Assembly: GCA_023135255.1 (NCBI GenBank)
Contig: JAGLTN010000164.1
Location: forward strand, 1 to 14,763
Length of the DNA stretch: 14,763 bases
From: Planctomycetota bacterium
GTDB lineage: Bacteria; Planctomycetota; Phycisphaerae; Sedimentisphaerales; Anaerobacaceae
Direction of reading: 5' to 3'
The position numbers and the translations under genes were made by a program. Positions 6,645 to 14,231 of this stretch are shown piece by piece. Each line of letters begins with the position of its first letter. Position 1 is the stretch's first letter. The notes under the pieces are model-generated. The model was not told the DNA's origin and searched no databases. It saw only the letters and a program-made list of their open reading frames with translations.

Positions 6645-8537
6645 ATGGAAAATCAGCCACAAAAACAACTATATAAATATCTGTTGCGTAACGTTGCAAT
6701 ATTCTCAGCCATTTGGTTATATTTGTGGTTTATTGTTGATATCAAACTGATCTACCACGGAGCAGGGCGTATATTAGATTTCCCTTGTTTTTTCAAAACC
6801 TCGCAGTTCTTTTTTTCTCACCTGTCATATCCTGCTGGTTTGCTTGAATATGCCAACGCATTTGTCTCTCAGATGTTTTACTTCAGTCCCCTTGGCGCAG
6901 CAGCAATAACCATAGTAGTCTGGCTAAGCGCGGTATTTATCCGGAATATACTAACCAAAGTCGATTTGACCAGGTTAAGCTTTTTACGTTTTCTGCCAGC
7001 TTTAATAGCTGTAGTGACATTTTCTCAGTACACATACCGTTTTCCGTTTTTCATTGTTATGATGGTTGTCCTGGCTTTTGTAAGTCTTTATTTCAGCCTC
7101 AAAATTAAAAATTTGTTTTTGGATTTAATGGTGCTATTATTGCTGTCGGTTTTTTTGTATGTGATAGCAGGGCCGGCGATTCTGGTTTTCGCCTTGTTAG
7201 TTTTGTTTTATAGACTCTTAAATTCATACAACTTCTCAGTTACGATAATTTTCGTTGTATCAGCATTGTTGATTCCTTATCTTATTGGGGTTATTTGCTT
7301 TAAAGGCAGCCTGAACAATGTCTACACCGAGCTGATGCCTTTCTCCTGGAAAGTCACCACAATAGAACCTAAGCCGATGTCCCTGGTTTGGATGTACATT
7401 TTGTACTTTTGGCTGCCTGCGATAATAGCTGGTTACTACATCTATATTTTGGTAAATAACAAGTTATCAAATGCTGCCGCAGAGAAAAAACATTTTCCCA
7501 AATTTGCTGCCTTGAAAGCCAAAACTGTTTTGCTGTTCAAACGTTCACCTGTTTTAAAGCCAATTCTACAAATAGCTTTTGGGCTGATCTTATTTGCTGG
7601 TGTATATTTTTTCGTTTTCGACAGTTCGCGAAAAATTCTCTTCCAGGTTGATTATTATCTGGCCCAACGAAACTGGAAAAAAGTTATTTCCTCAGCTGAG
7701 CGATTTCCCACAGGAAGCTATTATATTGTTAATTCGCTTAACCAGGCGCTTTACCATCAAGGCCGACTTGGTGAAGATATGTTTGCATTTCCGCAGCATC
7801 CGTTCGCATTATTCCTGAGCGAAAAAAGTCACATATCTATACACTGGCCAAAAATAAGTTTGTTAATGGATTTAGGTTTTGTAAATTACGTTGAACATGA
7901 AGTAGCTGAATCCCTCGAAAAATTTGGCTCTCGGCCTTACCTTTTGAAAAATATGATTATCTCTTTATTGGCTAAACGTAATTATGCAACTGCAAATGCT
8001 TATCTCAATCAACTCTCAAAAACTATTTTTGAACACAAATGGGCTGATGATTATATCGAGCGCCTTAAAACTGATCCTGATTTGAAAAATGATCAGAGAA
8101 TTCAGTCCCTTCGGAAGAATATGCCAAGCTATAATCATGGTTTTTCGGTTTTTCCGATCAATGACGTTCTTAAAGGTCTCCTGCAAAAAAATCCTGAAAA
8201 TAAAATGGCATTCGAGTATTTGATGACATGGTATCTGCTCTCCGGAAGAATAGAAAAAGTAGTGGCCCGCTTTGATATAATGAACACCTTAGGCTATGAA
8301 AAACTTCCCAAATATTACCAGCAGGCGTATTTACTCCACACCATGGCAATGGGGCAAAAAGCATCACTTAAAGGCTACAAGATAGATCCAGCTGTATTAA
8401 AAACATCCAGAGAAGCTATTGGGTACTTCAACATGTTGCGTATGGGAGATGAAAAAGCCCTTGATACATTATCTGAAAAATACAGTGATACATATATTTT
8501 CTATTTTATTTCTTTACCTTCTATTATGCAAAAATGA
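6645..8537 (+). CDS. DUF6057-type 9-TM membrane protein with periplasmic helical domain (copy A2)
   Basis: A 630-residue paralogue of the 3093 and 8550 genes with the same plan: nine membrane segments in the first ~325 residues, then a helical domain of about 300 residues on the outer face. TM1 ends in LWFIVDIKLIYHGAGRI (Asp32). Other shared motifs are YANAFVSQMFYFS (69-81), LMPFSWK (230-236), NWKKVISSAERF, NQALYHQGRLG, FGSRPYLLKN and PENKMAFEYLMTWYLLSG. The loop before the last TM (about 272-303) is rich in Lys, fixing it as cytoplasmic. It is clearly closer to the next gene than to A1: HGAGRI, EHEVAES and the whole C-terminal third (KASLKG-KIDPAVLK) are shared only by these two. The start at 6645 has only a weak GAG 4 nt upstream. 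Function is unknown. Confidence 0.85.
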   Translation: MENQPQKQLYKYLLRNVAIFSAIWLYLWFIVDIKLIYHGAGRILDFPCFFKTSQFFFSHLSYPAGLLEYANAFVSQMFYFSPLGAAAITIVVWLSAVFIRNILTKVDLTRLSFLRFLPALIAVVTFSQYTYRFPFFIVMMVVLAFVSLYFSLKIKNLFLDLMVLLLLSVFLYVIAGPAILVFALLVLFYRLLNSYNFSVTIIFVVSALLIPYLIGVICFKGSLNNVYTELMPFSWKVTTIEPKPMSLVWMYILYFWLPAIIAGYYIYILVNNKLSNAAAEKKHFPKFAALKAKTVLLFKRSPVLKPILQIAFGLILFAGVYFFVFDSSRKILFQVDYYLAQRNWKKVISSAERFPTGSYYIVNSLNQALYHQGRLGEDMFAFPQHPFALFLSEKSHISIHWPKISLLMDLGFVNYVEHEVAESLEKFGSRPYLLKNMIISLLAKRNYATANAYLNQLSKTIFEHKWADDYIERLKTDPDLKNDQRIQSLRKNMPSYNHGFSVFPINDVLKGLLQKNPENKMAFEYLMTWYLLSGRIEKVVARFDIMNTLGYEKLPKYYQQAYLLHTMAMGQKASLKGYKIDPAVLKTSREAIGYFNMLRMGDEKALDTLSEKYSDTYIFYFISLPSIMQK

Positions 8538-8549
8538 TGTCGATAAAAA

Positions 8550-10460
8550 ATGAATAAGCTGCCTAAAACAAATTTAATTTATAGAGCGATAGCCCGTGAC
8601 ATCATGGTTTTCGCAGCGCTCTGGCTTTACCTTTGGCTTTTGGTCGATATCAAACTCATATACCATGGCGCGGGCAGAATAGTCAATTTTCCAACTTTCC
8701 TGTGTGCCAGGTCATATTTCCAGGCTTTTCTTGTAAACCCAGCTGGTCTGGCAGGCTATGTATCTTCATTTCTTTCTCAGATGTTTTATTATTCCTGGCT
8801 TGGCTCTGCTGTGGTATCACTCGTTTGCTGGATAAACGCCGGTTTGACTGTCAATATCCTCCATCGCCTTGATCTTGGAAAATTTGACTTTCTGCGTTTT
8901 AGCTCCGTTATTTTTGTGGCAATCACATTTGCCTTATATCAATATCAGTTTGATTTTGTCGTAGCCATGATGGTAGTATTGGTTGCAACATCTGTCTTTC
9001 TCAGGCTTTCAATAAAAAACTTCATTGCAGATTTTATTTTCCTGATAGTTCTATCCTCTTTTTTATATATAGCAGCAGGTGGCAGCTTTTATATTTTTGC
9101 TTTTGTTGCATTTACATATTTAATTGCTAAAGGTCGATTAAAAATTGCTCTGTCATACTCCGCTATCGCAGCACTGACACCTTATTTGATTGGATATTTG
9201 ATCTTCAAAGAAAATCTCCATAATGCCTACTGCTGTCTTACACCTTTTTACTGGAAAACGGTTGCTGTCTCGGCTAATAAAACAAATCTGATACCAGCTT
9301 ATATTCTATACTTATCCCTGCCGTTGGCAGCTTGTCTGGTTTTAATAAAACTGACATTAACAAAAAAGTATCCATATTTGTTCCTGAAAAAAACACCATC
9401 CGGCAAATCTTCAAAGCTGAAGAAAAAACTTACAGCAAGAGAAAAAATATTATCGCTGCTCAACCAAAAAGTTACTTTAAAATATTTCCTTGTTTCTTTA
9501 TTATGGATAATTATATTTGCACTCATATCGTTTCGTTTTTATAAAGCCGAACGTACTGAATTTTTCCGCGCTGATTATTATTATTCAAATCGCAACTGGC
9601 AAAAAGTAATAGATATTGCTCGCAATTTTACTCATAGCAATTATTATATTACTCACGCAGCTAACCATGCTTTTAGCCAAACTGACAGGCTGACTACAGA
9701 AATGTTCACCCTGCCTCAACACCCACATTCGATGTTTCTAAGTGCCCCTGACCATATCGATATTCATTGGCCTAAAATAGATTTGTATCTGGACCTGGGC
9801 TTTTTAAACTTAGCAGAACACGAAATAGCCGAGTCTATCGAGGCTTTTGGTTCGCGTCCGGTTTTGCTTAGAAGACTTATTACGGTCTTCTTAGCTAAAA
9901 AAGATTACCAGGTTGCAACTGTTTATCTTAATCAACTCACAGCAACTGTTTTTGAACGTTCATGGGCAAATGATTATCTGGCGAGGCTGAAATCAGACCC
10001 TGACATGGAAAACGATTCCCGCATTCAGTATCTTCGTTCTGTTATGATGAAAAAAAACTATGGCTTTTTGTTATTTGAATATGATGAAGTACTGATTGAT
10101 TTGCTTGATGAAAATCCAAAAAATAAAATAGCATTTGAATATCTGATGGCTTGGTATTTGTTAAGTGGAAATCTCGAAAAAGTAGTAAGCAATTTTGACC
10201 TGATGGACAATTTTGACTATAAAACATTCCCGGAATATTATCAGCAGGCTTATTTGTTCTATACCGGCACAATGAGAAAGAAAGCATCTCTCAAAGGCCG
10301 AAAAATAGACCCTGCTGTCCTAAAAAGTTTTAATGAAATCGTTGCAAATTTTAACTTGATGCGAAAGGGCGACACCAGGGCATTCGAGCTGTTGTCAACC
10401 GAATATAACCATTCGTATCTTGTTTATTATTTTTCACTTGTCTCTATTATGGGAAAGTAA
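8550..10460 (+). CDS. DUF6057-type 9-TM membrane protein with periplasmic helical domain (copy A3)
   Basis: A 636-residue third member, 12 nt after A2. TM1 ends in LWLLVDIKLIYHGAGRI (Asp33). LTPFYWK (230-236) replaces LMPFSWK, the one departure from that motif among the three. The cytoplasmic loop at about 271-309 is longer and very basic (KKTPSGKSSKLKKKLT). The periplasmic domain has NRNWQKVID, QHPHSMFLS, EHEIAESIEAFGSRP, YLNQLTATVFE and PKNKIAFEYLMAWYLLSG. The C terminus (SYLVYYFSLVSIMGK) matches A2's ending. There is no visible Shine-Dalgarno; the A-rich AAAAAATG context and the nearby A2 stop suggest coupled translation. The adjacent, most similar pair A2/A3 points to a tandem duplication, and the two may act as a heteromer. 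That is inference. Confidence 0.85.
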   Translation: MNKLPKTNLIYRAIARDIMVFAALWLYLWLLVDIKLIYHGAGRIVNFPTFLCARSYFQAFLVNPAGLAGYVSSFLSQMFYYSWLGSAVVSLVCWINAGLTVNILHRLDLGKFDFLRFSSVIFVAITFALYQYQFDFVVAMMVVLVATSVFLRLSIKNFIADFIFLIVLSSFLYIAAGGSFYIFAFVAFTYLIAKGRLKIALSYSAIAALTPYLIGYLIFKENLHNAYCCLTPFYWKTVAVSANKTNLIPAYILYLSLPLAACLVLIKLTLTKKYPYLFLKKTPSGKSSKLKKKLTAREKILSLLNQKVTLKYFLVSLLWIIIFALISFRFYKAERTEFFRADYYYSNRNWQKVIDIARNFTHSNYYITHAANHAFSQTDRLTTEMFTLPQHPHSMFLSAPDHIDIHWPKIDLYLDLGFLNLAEHEIAESIEAFGSRPVLLRRLITVFLAKKDYQVATVYLNQLTATVFERSWANDYLARLKSDPDMENDSRIQYLRSVMMKKNYGFLLFEYDEVLIDLLDENPKNKIAFEYLMAWYLLSGNLEKVVSNFDLMDNFDYKTFPEYYQQAYLFYTGTMRKKASLKGRKIDPAVLKSFNEIVANFNLMRKGDTRAFELLSTEYNHSYLVYYFSLVSIMGK

Positions 10461-10461
10461 C

Positions 10462-12027
10462 ATGACTAAAAAAATAAAATACTCAACAATAATAACTCTT
10501 GTTCTTTGCTCGGCAGTGATGTTCCTGACAGGTGCCGGTATTGCATCTGAACCCAAAGATTATGAAACCATCGACAAATCCCCCTCGGTCAAGCCGGACT
10601 ATACCGATATTACAATTCCTCCAAACATCGCGCCAATGAATTTTTCAATCCTGCACCAAGCCAAAAAGTATTATGTAAAAATATATTCTGATAATGCCTC
10701 AGCGATAACTCTGACCTCAAAGTCGCCCGACGTAATAATTCCAATCAAACGCTGGCGCAAATTGCTTGATGCCAACAAAGCTAAAAAATTATACATAGAT
10801 GTTTACATACAAAGTGAAAACAAAACCTGGCAGAAGTTTAAAACCATAACAAACACGATTGCCCCTGAACCGATAGATCCTTACCTCGTCTATCGAAACA
10901 TACCTCCAGCTCATGGTCAATGGTATAACATGTCAATAAACCAGAGAAATCTCACTAATTTTAAAACTTCTCTGATTCTTAATAATGATTATTTCGAAAG
11001 AGGCTGTCTTAACTGTCATACTTTCTGCTCCAATAATCCTGACAAAATGATGCTCGCGATCAGAAGCAGCAAATACAAAAGCTCTACTATCCTTATTGAA
11101 GATGATGTCGTAAAAAAGATTGGAGCCAAATTCACTTACTCAACATGGCACCCAACAGGAAAGCTCATTGTTTTCTCGTATAATAAAGTCCGTCAGTTTT
11201 TTAACACCGCGGAAGACGAAGTCAGGAACGTTATCGACCTCGATTCAATGCTGGCATATTATGACCTCGACAAACAAATCATTAAAACGATTCCTGCCTT
11301 CACAGGTAAAGACGTTCTGGAAACATACCCAGCATTTTCTCATGACGGTAAATATTTGTATTACTGCGCAGCAAAAAAACTTTGGTCCGATGATGATGAC
11401 AAGTTACCACCCGATAACTACAACAAGGTCCGTTATGATCTTGTCCGAATAAGCTACGATATTGAAAAAGATTCGTGGGGTCTGCCGGAAACCATCGTCT
11501 CATCTGAAAAAACTAAAAAAAGCTCACTTGAGCCGCGAATAAGTCCCGATGGTCGCTGGTTAATTTTCTGCATGTGCGATTATGGCTGCTTTCCCGTTTA
11601 CAGACCGAGCAGCGATTTATATCTGATAGACCTCGAAAATGCGCAAAAAACAGGCATTTTTACCCCCCAAAAGCTGTCCGCCAACAGTGATCAAAGCGAA
11701 TCATGGCACAGCTTCTCTGCTAACAGCAAATGGCTCGCTTTCAGTTCAAAAGCTCTCAGACCAAGACTTACTGTAACGCAGTTTTCATATATTGACCAGC
11801 AGGGCAATTCAACAAAACCTTTTATCCTGCCCCAGAAAAACCCCGCTTTTTATGATAGTTTTACAATGACATTCAGCGTTCCGGAGCTCGTGACAGGTCC
11901 GGTAAAAAACACTCATGAACAGCTCGCAAGGGTGGTTCGAGGTTCAAAAAAGATAGCTGTTGATATGCCGATAACGATGGCTACTCCGGGAAAAGACAAA
12001 GACTCTGCATGGCAGGAGCGTGAGTAA
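10462..12027 (+). CDS. Exported PD40 beta-propeller protein with a c-type haem motif (copy B2)
   Basis: A 521-residue paralogue of the 4971 gene. I start it at 10462 (MTKKIKYSTI), one base after the A3 stop and after GGGAAAG. An in-frame ATG at 10420 lies inside A3 and would spoil the signal peptide. The signal peptide is convincing: basic start, hydrophobic core, then TGAGIAS around 23-29. Shared features are PDYTDITIPPNIAPMNF (45-61), CLNCH at 182-186 with TFC after it, blades STWHPTGKLIVFS, YPAFSHDGKYLYY, PRISPDGRW and WHSFSANSKWLAFSS, CMCDYGC (370-376) and a C-terminal VVRGSKKIAVDMP block. Over the PRISPDGRW to DLY-DL stretch 25 of 35 residues match B1. It has one extra Cys (372) that B1 lacks. 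It is probably co-translated with A3. Function is unknown; haem c attachment would require a cytochrome c maturation system elsewhere. Confidence 0.88.
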   Translation: MTKKIKYSTIITLVLCSAVMFLTGAGIASEPKDYETIDKSPSVKPDYTDITIPPNIAPMNFSILHQAKKYYVKIYSDNASAITLTSKSPDVIIPIKRWRKLLDANKAKKLYIDVYIQSENKTWQKFKTITNTIAPEPIDPYLVYRNIPPAHGQWYNMSINQRNLTNFKTSLILNNDYFERGCLNCHTFCSNNPDKMMLAIRSSKYKSSTILIEDDVVKKIGAKFTYSTWHPTGKLIVFSYNKVRQFFNTAEDEVRNVIDLDSMLAYYDLDKQIIKTIPAFTGKDVLETYPAFSHDGKYLYYCAAKKLWSDDDDKLPPDNYNKVRYDLVRISYDIEKDSWGLPETIVSSEKTKKSSLEPRISPDGRWLIFCMCDYGCFPVYRPSSDLYLIDLENAQKTGIFTPQKLSANSDQSESWHSFSANSKWLAFSSKALRPRLTVTQFSYIDQQGNSTKPFILPQKNPAFYDSFTMTFSVPELVTGPVKNTHEQLARVVRGSKKIAVDMPITMATPGKDKDSAWQERE

Positions 12028-12046
12028 ACTCCCAAATTCAAGCTTT

Positions 12047-12149
12047 TTAAGCAGTTTTAACGCAAAAGCCGACACTACAGTCGTTTTGCAGCTTAATAAC
12101 TCATAAACCCCTTTAAAAGCTTAAAAACTTTATTTATGTACTTAAGCTT
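12047..12149. repeat. Inverted repeats in the 201-bp gap after B2
   Basis: The gap 12028-12228 holds a bulged hairpin (GCAAAA-gc-CGAC at 12062-12073, GTCG-TTTTGC at 12080-12089). It is flanked by TTAAGC (12047-12052) and GCTTAA (12091-12096). A second inverted repeat, AAGCTTAA (12117-12124) and TTAAGCTT (12142-12149), runs into the -35 of the next promoter. Neither hairpin is followed by a T-run, so I do not call an intrinsic terminator. The second could be an operator for the 12229 gene. Confidence 0.35.
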
Positions 12150-12177
12150 GCCTAAACACCATACGATATGTTATAAT
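12148..12177 (+). promoter_or_regulatory. Predicted extended -10 promoter of the 12229 gene
   Basis: TTGCCT (12148-12153), 18 nt and a perfect TATAAT (12172-12177) preceded by TG at 12169-12170 form an extended -10 promoter. Transcription would start near 12184, about 45 nt before the gene. The 11-mer TGTTATAATGC here recurs exactly before queG. Confidence 0.65.
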
Positions 12178-12228
12178 GCACACTTTACTTACGATAAGCA
12201 GATTGTTTTTTTAGGTGTAAGAAAATAA

Positions 12229-13341
12229 ATGGCGGCAAAATTTTACATATATAGCGCAGAATCAGCTATTGCAACCGAGATTTACATAACGGCAACCCCT
12301 GATGTCGGTCTTTCGCTTGAAGATCAGGCAAAAGAGATATACTCAAAAATCGCCCGGATTCTAAAAGAGAAAAACGCCTCTTTATTCATGGAGCGTATCT
12401 TCGCAACCGGCGATGTTACAAGACAAATAAACGATATTCGTCTCAAAGAGTATGACTCTCTTGATGATGGTGTTTTGCCTGCTTTTCTCGTTTGTAAACC
12501 ATCTGGGACTGGCTCATTTGCAGGCGTACAGGTTCATGCAATTATAAGCGATCAGCCCTTAGAAATTGTTGATATTGAAGATAAACTCTTTGGTCGGTTT
12601 TTCGGCACCGATAAATGTAAATATCTTTCAATTTCCGGTTTGTCTGTTCCACAGCTTGATGACCCTTCAGATCAGGCAAGAAAAATGTTTGACCTGACCG
12701 AACAAGCTCTCGAAAAATTTGGTGGCGATTACCACTGTGTTCCGCGAACATGGATGTGGCTCGGCGATATCCTCTCTTGGTACGATGATTTCAATGCGGT
12801 TAGAAGCAAATTTTTCGTTGAAAGAGGTTTGCTTGGCAAAGGTTCGACCCAGTCTATGCCCGCAAGTACAGGCATAGGTCTCGGCCCCGATGACGGAGGA
12901 GCCTGCTCAATGGACCTTACTGCCGCAATAGAACCACGAGAAATAGAATATCTCCAGGCTGGTGGAAAACAGCAATGTGCTTTTGAATATGGTTCTGCTT
13001 TCTCAAGAGCCTCGAGAGCAGTAACACCAGCGGGCGAAACGGTTTTCGTTTCAGGAACCGCTGCGATCGATGCCGCTGGTATCACAACAAACATTGGAAA
13101 ACCAAAAGAGCAGATCGAAGACACGATAACAAACGTACAGGCTGTGCTACGTGATATGAATTGCTCGGATGATGAAGTCGTTCAGGTGATGGCTTATTGC
13201 AAAACTCCTGAAGCTGAAAAGGTTTTCAATCAGATGGCAGAAAAACCGGATTGGCCCTGGGTTACAATGATCTGCGATGTCTGTCGTGACAATCTGCTTT
13301 TTGAAATAGAACTGGTTGCATTGCCGCGAAAACAGCTATAA
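12229..13341 (+). CDS. Chorismatase-like (FkbO/Hyg5/XanB2-type) protein of the Rid/YjgF fold
   Basis: A 370-residue cytosolic protein, no signal peptide, close in length to chorismatases (about 340). Those enzymes hydrolyse chorismate to dihydroxycyclohexadiene carboxylate or to hydroxybenzoate. The C-terminal part is Rid/YjgF-like: FVSGTAAIDAAG (273-284), the helix QIEDTITNVQAVLRDM (295-310) and DNLLFEIELVALPR (354-367). The central region has the chorismatase-type RTWMWLGDI (173-181), YDDFNAVRSKFF (185-196) and PASTGIG (211-217). The C-terminal Arg353 and the Glu residues of LLFEIE lie where the family has its catalytic Glu. The gene stands alone with its own promoter and no adjacent pathway genes, so product type (3- or 4-hydroxybenzoate or a diene) cannot be told. 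A GGTG element (12215-12218) 10 nt before the ATG is a modest ribosome binding site. A plain imine deaminase is less likely because those are about 130 residues. Confidence 0.75.
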   Translation: MAAKFYIYSAESAIATEIYITATPDVGLSLEDQAKEIYSKIARILKEKNASLFMERIFATGDVTRQINDIRLKEYDSLDDGVLPAFLVCKPSGTGSFAGVQVHAIISDQPLEIVDIEDKLFGRFFGTDKCKYLSISGLSVPQLDDPSDQARKMFDLTEQALEKFGGDYHCVPRTWMWLGDILSWYDDFNAVRSKFFVERGLLGKGSTQSMPASTGIGLGPDDGGACSMDLTAAIEPREIEYLQAGGKQQCAFEYGSAFSRASRAVTPAGETVFVSGTAAIDAAGITTNIGKPKEQIEDTITNVQAVLRDMNCSDDEVVQVMAYCKTPEAEKVFNQMAEKPDWPWVTMICDVCRDNLLFEIELVALPRKQL

Positions 13342-13434
13342 TCCTGCAAAATCTTTTTGAATCTCAAATGGCATCCATACTGGACAACACGCCCGGATTT
13401 CATATAATCCAGGAAAGCTTTTTATGGAATCTGT
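13337..13434 (+). repeat. Imperfect direct repeat containing TATAATCC, between the chorismatase-like and lipoprotein genes
   Basis: Two related segments begin at 13337 and 13403, 66 bp apart. Each starts TATAATCC and continues with an AAA stretch, CTTTTT and GAATCT, with small differences and a 3-nt insertion in the second. The first overlaps the stop codon of the 12229 gene. The second overlaps the predicted promoter of the 13438 gene. Confidence 0.45.
13381..13408 (+). promoter_or_regulatory. Predicted promoter of the C26-family lipoprotein gene
   Basis: TGGACA (13381-13386), 16 nt and a perfect TATAAT (13403-13408) give a good sigma70-type promoter. The start would be near 13415, leaving a leader of only about 20 nt before the ATG at 13438. 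Confidence 0.55.
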
Positions 13435-13437
13435 CCT

Positions 13438-14205
13438 ATGAAAAAAACTTCGATACTGTTTTGTCTCATATTAATTTTTATTATCGCAGGTTGCAACACC
13501 CTCTCCCGGCAAAAACCTCTTATCGGCATAACCTCTGTCTACAAAGATAATTCAAATTCCCTAAGCTATAATTACATAAAAGCTGTTGAACAAAACAATG
13601 GTATCCCGCTTATCCTGCCAACTGTGGAAAATGAAGAAACAATTGAAACCTATATAAATAAACTTGATGGTCTTGTACTAATTGGTGGGGCGGACATTCC
13701 ACCCTCGGCTTACAATCAAGCTCCGCATCCAACCGTAAAAATTATGGCCGACAAAAGATATAACTTTGAACGCCGATTAATCAAAAAATGGTTAAATGCC
13801 GGCAAACCTGTTCTTGGCATCTGTCTCGGCATGCAGTTTACCAACGTCGTCTCAGGCGGAACCATGATACAGGATATCCCATCGCAAATAGGTAAAAAGG
13901 TTGATCACCGCTGCAAAGAAAAGCTTCATAAAATTACGATTGATCCGTCAAGCAATCTTGCAAAAATCCTCAACTCTACCCAGGCGCATGTCTATTCGAC
14001 TCATCATCAGGCAGTAAAAGAAATAGGTCGAAATCTAAAACCCGTCGCCAAAACCGATGACGGCATAGTAGAAGCACTCGAAAGAACCGATGGTTGTTTT
14101 GGTCTGTTCGTACAATGGCATCCCGAAGCTATGACAAAAGACATCGAGCACCGAGATGCTATATATTCAGCCCTGATAAAAGCCTGCTTAAAATCTCGAA
14201 AATAA
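13438..14205 (+). CDS. Predicted lipoprotein of the gamma-glutamyl hydrolase family (peptidase C26, PuuD-like)
   Basis: A 255-residue class I glutamine-amidotransferase-like hydrolase. Relatives such as PuuD cleave gamma-glutamyl amide bonds, for example gamma-glutamyl-GABA, in the cytosol. The triad is complete: Cys129 in GICLGMQ (127-133), His228 and Glu230 in QWHPE. Other family marks are LDGLVLIGGADIPPSAY (76-92) and STHHQAVKE (187-195). Unusually, it begins with MKKTSILFCLILIFIIAGC, a lipoprotein signal peptide with lipobox IAGC (Cys19), so the enzyme should be lipid-anchored outside the cytoplasm. The substrate is then unlikely to be gamma-glutamyl-GABA; a gamma-glutamyl peptide in the envelope is conceivable, which is inference. 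The start is the ATG at 13438, with GGAA 8 nt upstream. An overlapping out-of-frame ATG at 13424 opens a 5-codon frame that ends on the start codon (ATGA). Confidence 0.9.
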   Translation: MKKTSILFCLILIFIIAGCNTLSRQKPLIGITSVYKDNSNSLSYNYIKAVEQNNGIPLILPTVENEETIETYINKLDGLVLIGGADIPPSAYNQAPHPTVKIMADKRYNFERRLIKKWLNAGKPVLGICLGMQFTNVVSGGTMIQDIPSQIGKKVDHRCKEKLHKITIDPSSNLAKILNSTQAHVYSTHHQAVKEIGRNLKPVAKTDDGIVEALERTDGCFGLFVQWHPEAMTKDIEHRDAIYSALIKACLKSRK

Positions 14206-14224
14206 TCTTATCTTCTGTTATAAT
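14196..14224 (+). promoter_or_regulatory. Predicted extended -10 promoter of queG
   Basis: TGTTATAAT (14216-14224) is an extended -10 with a perfect TATAAT. A weak -35 (TCGAAA, 14196-14201) lies 17 nt upstream, inside the end of the 13438 gene. The expected start, near 14231, almost coincides with the ATG at 14232, so the mRNA may be leaderless. Confidence 0.45.
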
Positions 14225-14231
14225 GCGAATC

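Noticed and set aside
8537..8557. Six-codon frame (ATGTCG...TAA) bridging A2 and A3
   Set aside because: It is too short, has no ribosome binding site, and is likely chance in AT-rich sequence.
10420..10461. Upstream in-frame start for the second propeller gene
   Set aside because: It would lie inside the A3 gene and place 14 extra residues before a good signal peptide; 10462 is preferred.
12729..13124. 131-codon open frame antisense to the chorismatase-like gene
   Set aside because: It is a shadow of a conserved coding region; Pro/Ser-rich translation with no motif.
13368..13550. 60-codon plus-strand frame overlapping the start of the C26 lipoprotein gene
   Set aside because: It overlaps a well supported signal peptide in another frame and shows no domain or clear ribosome binding site.
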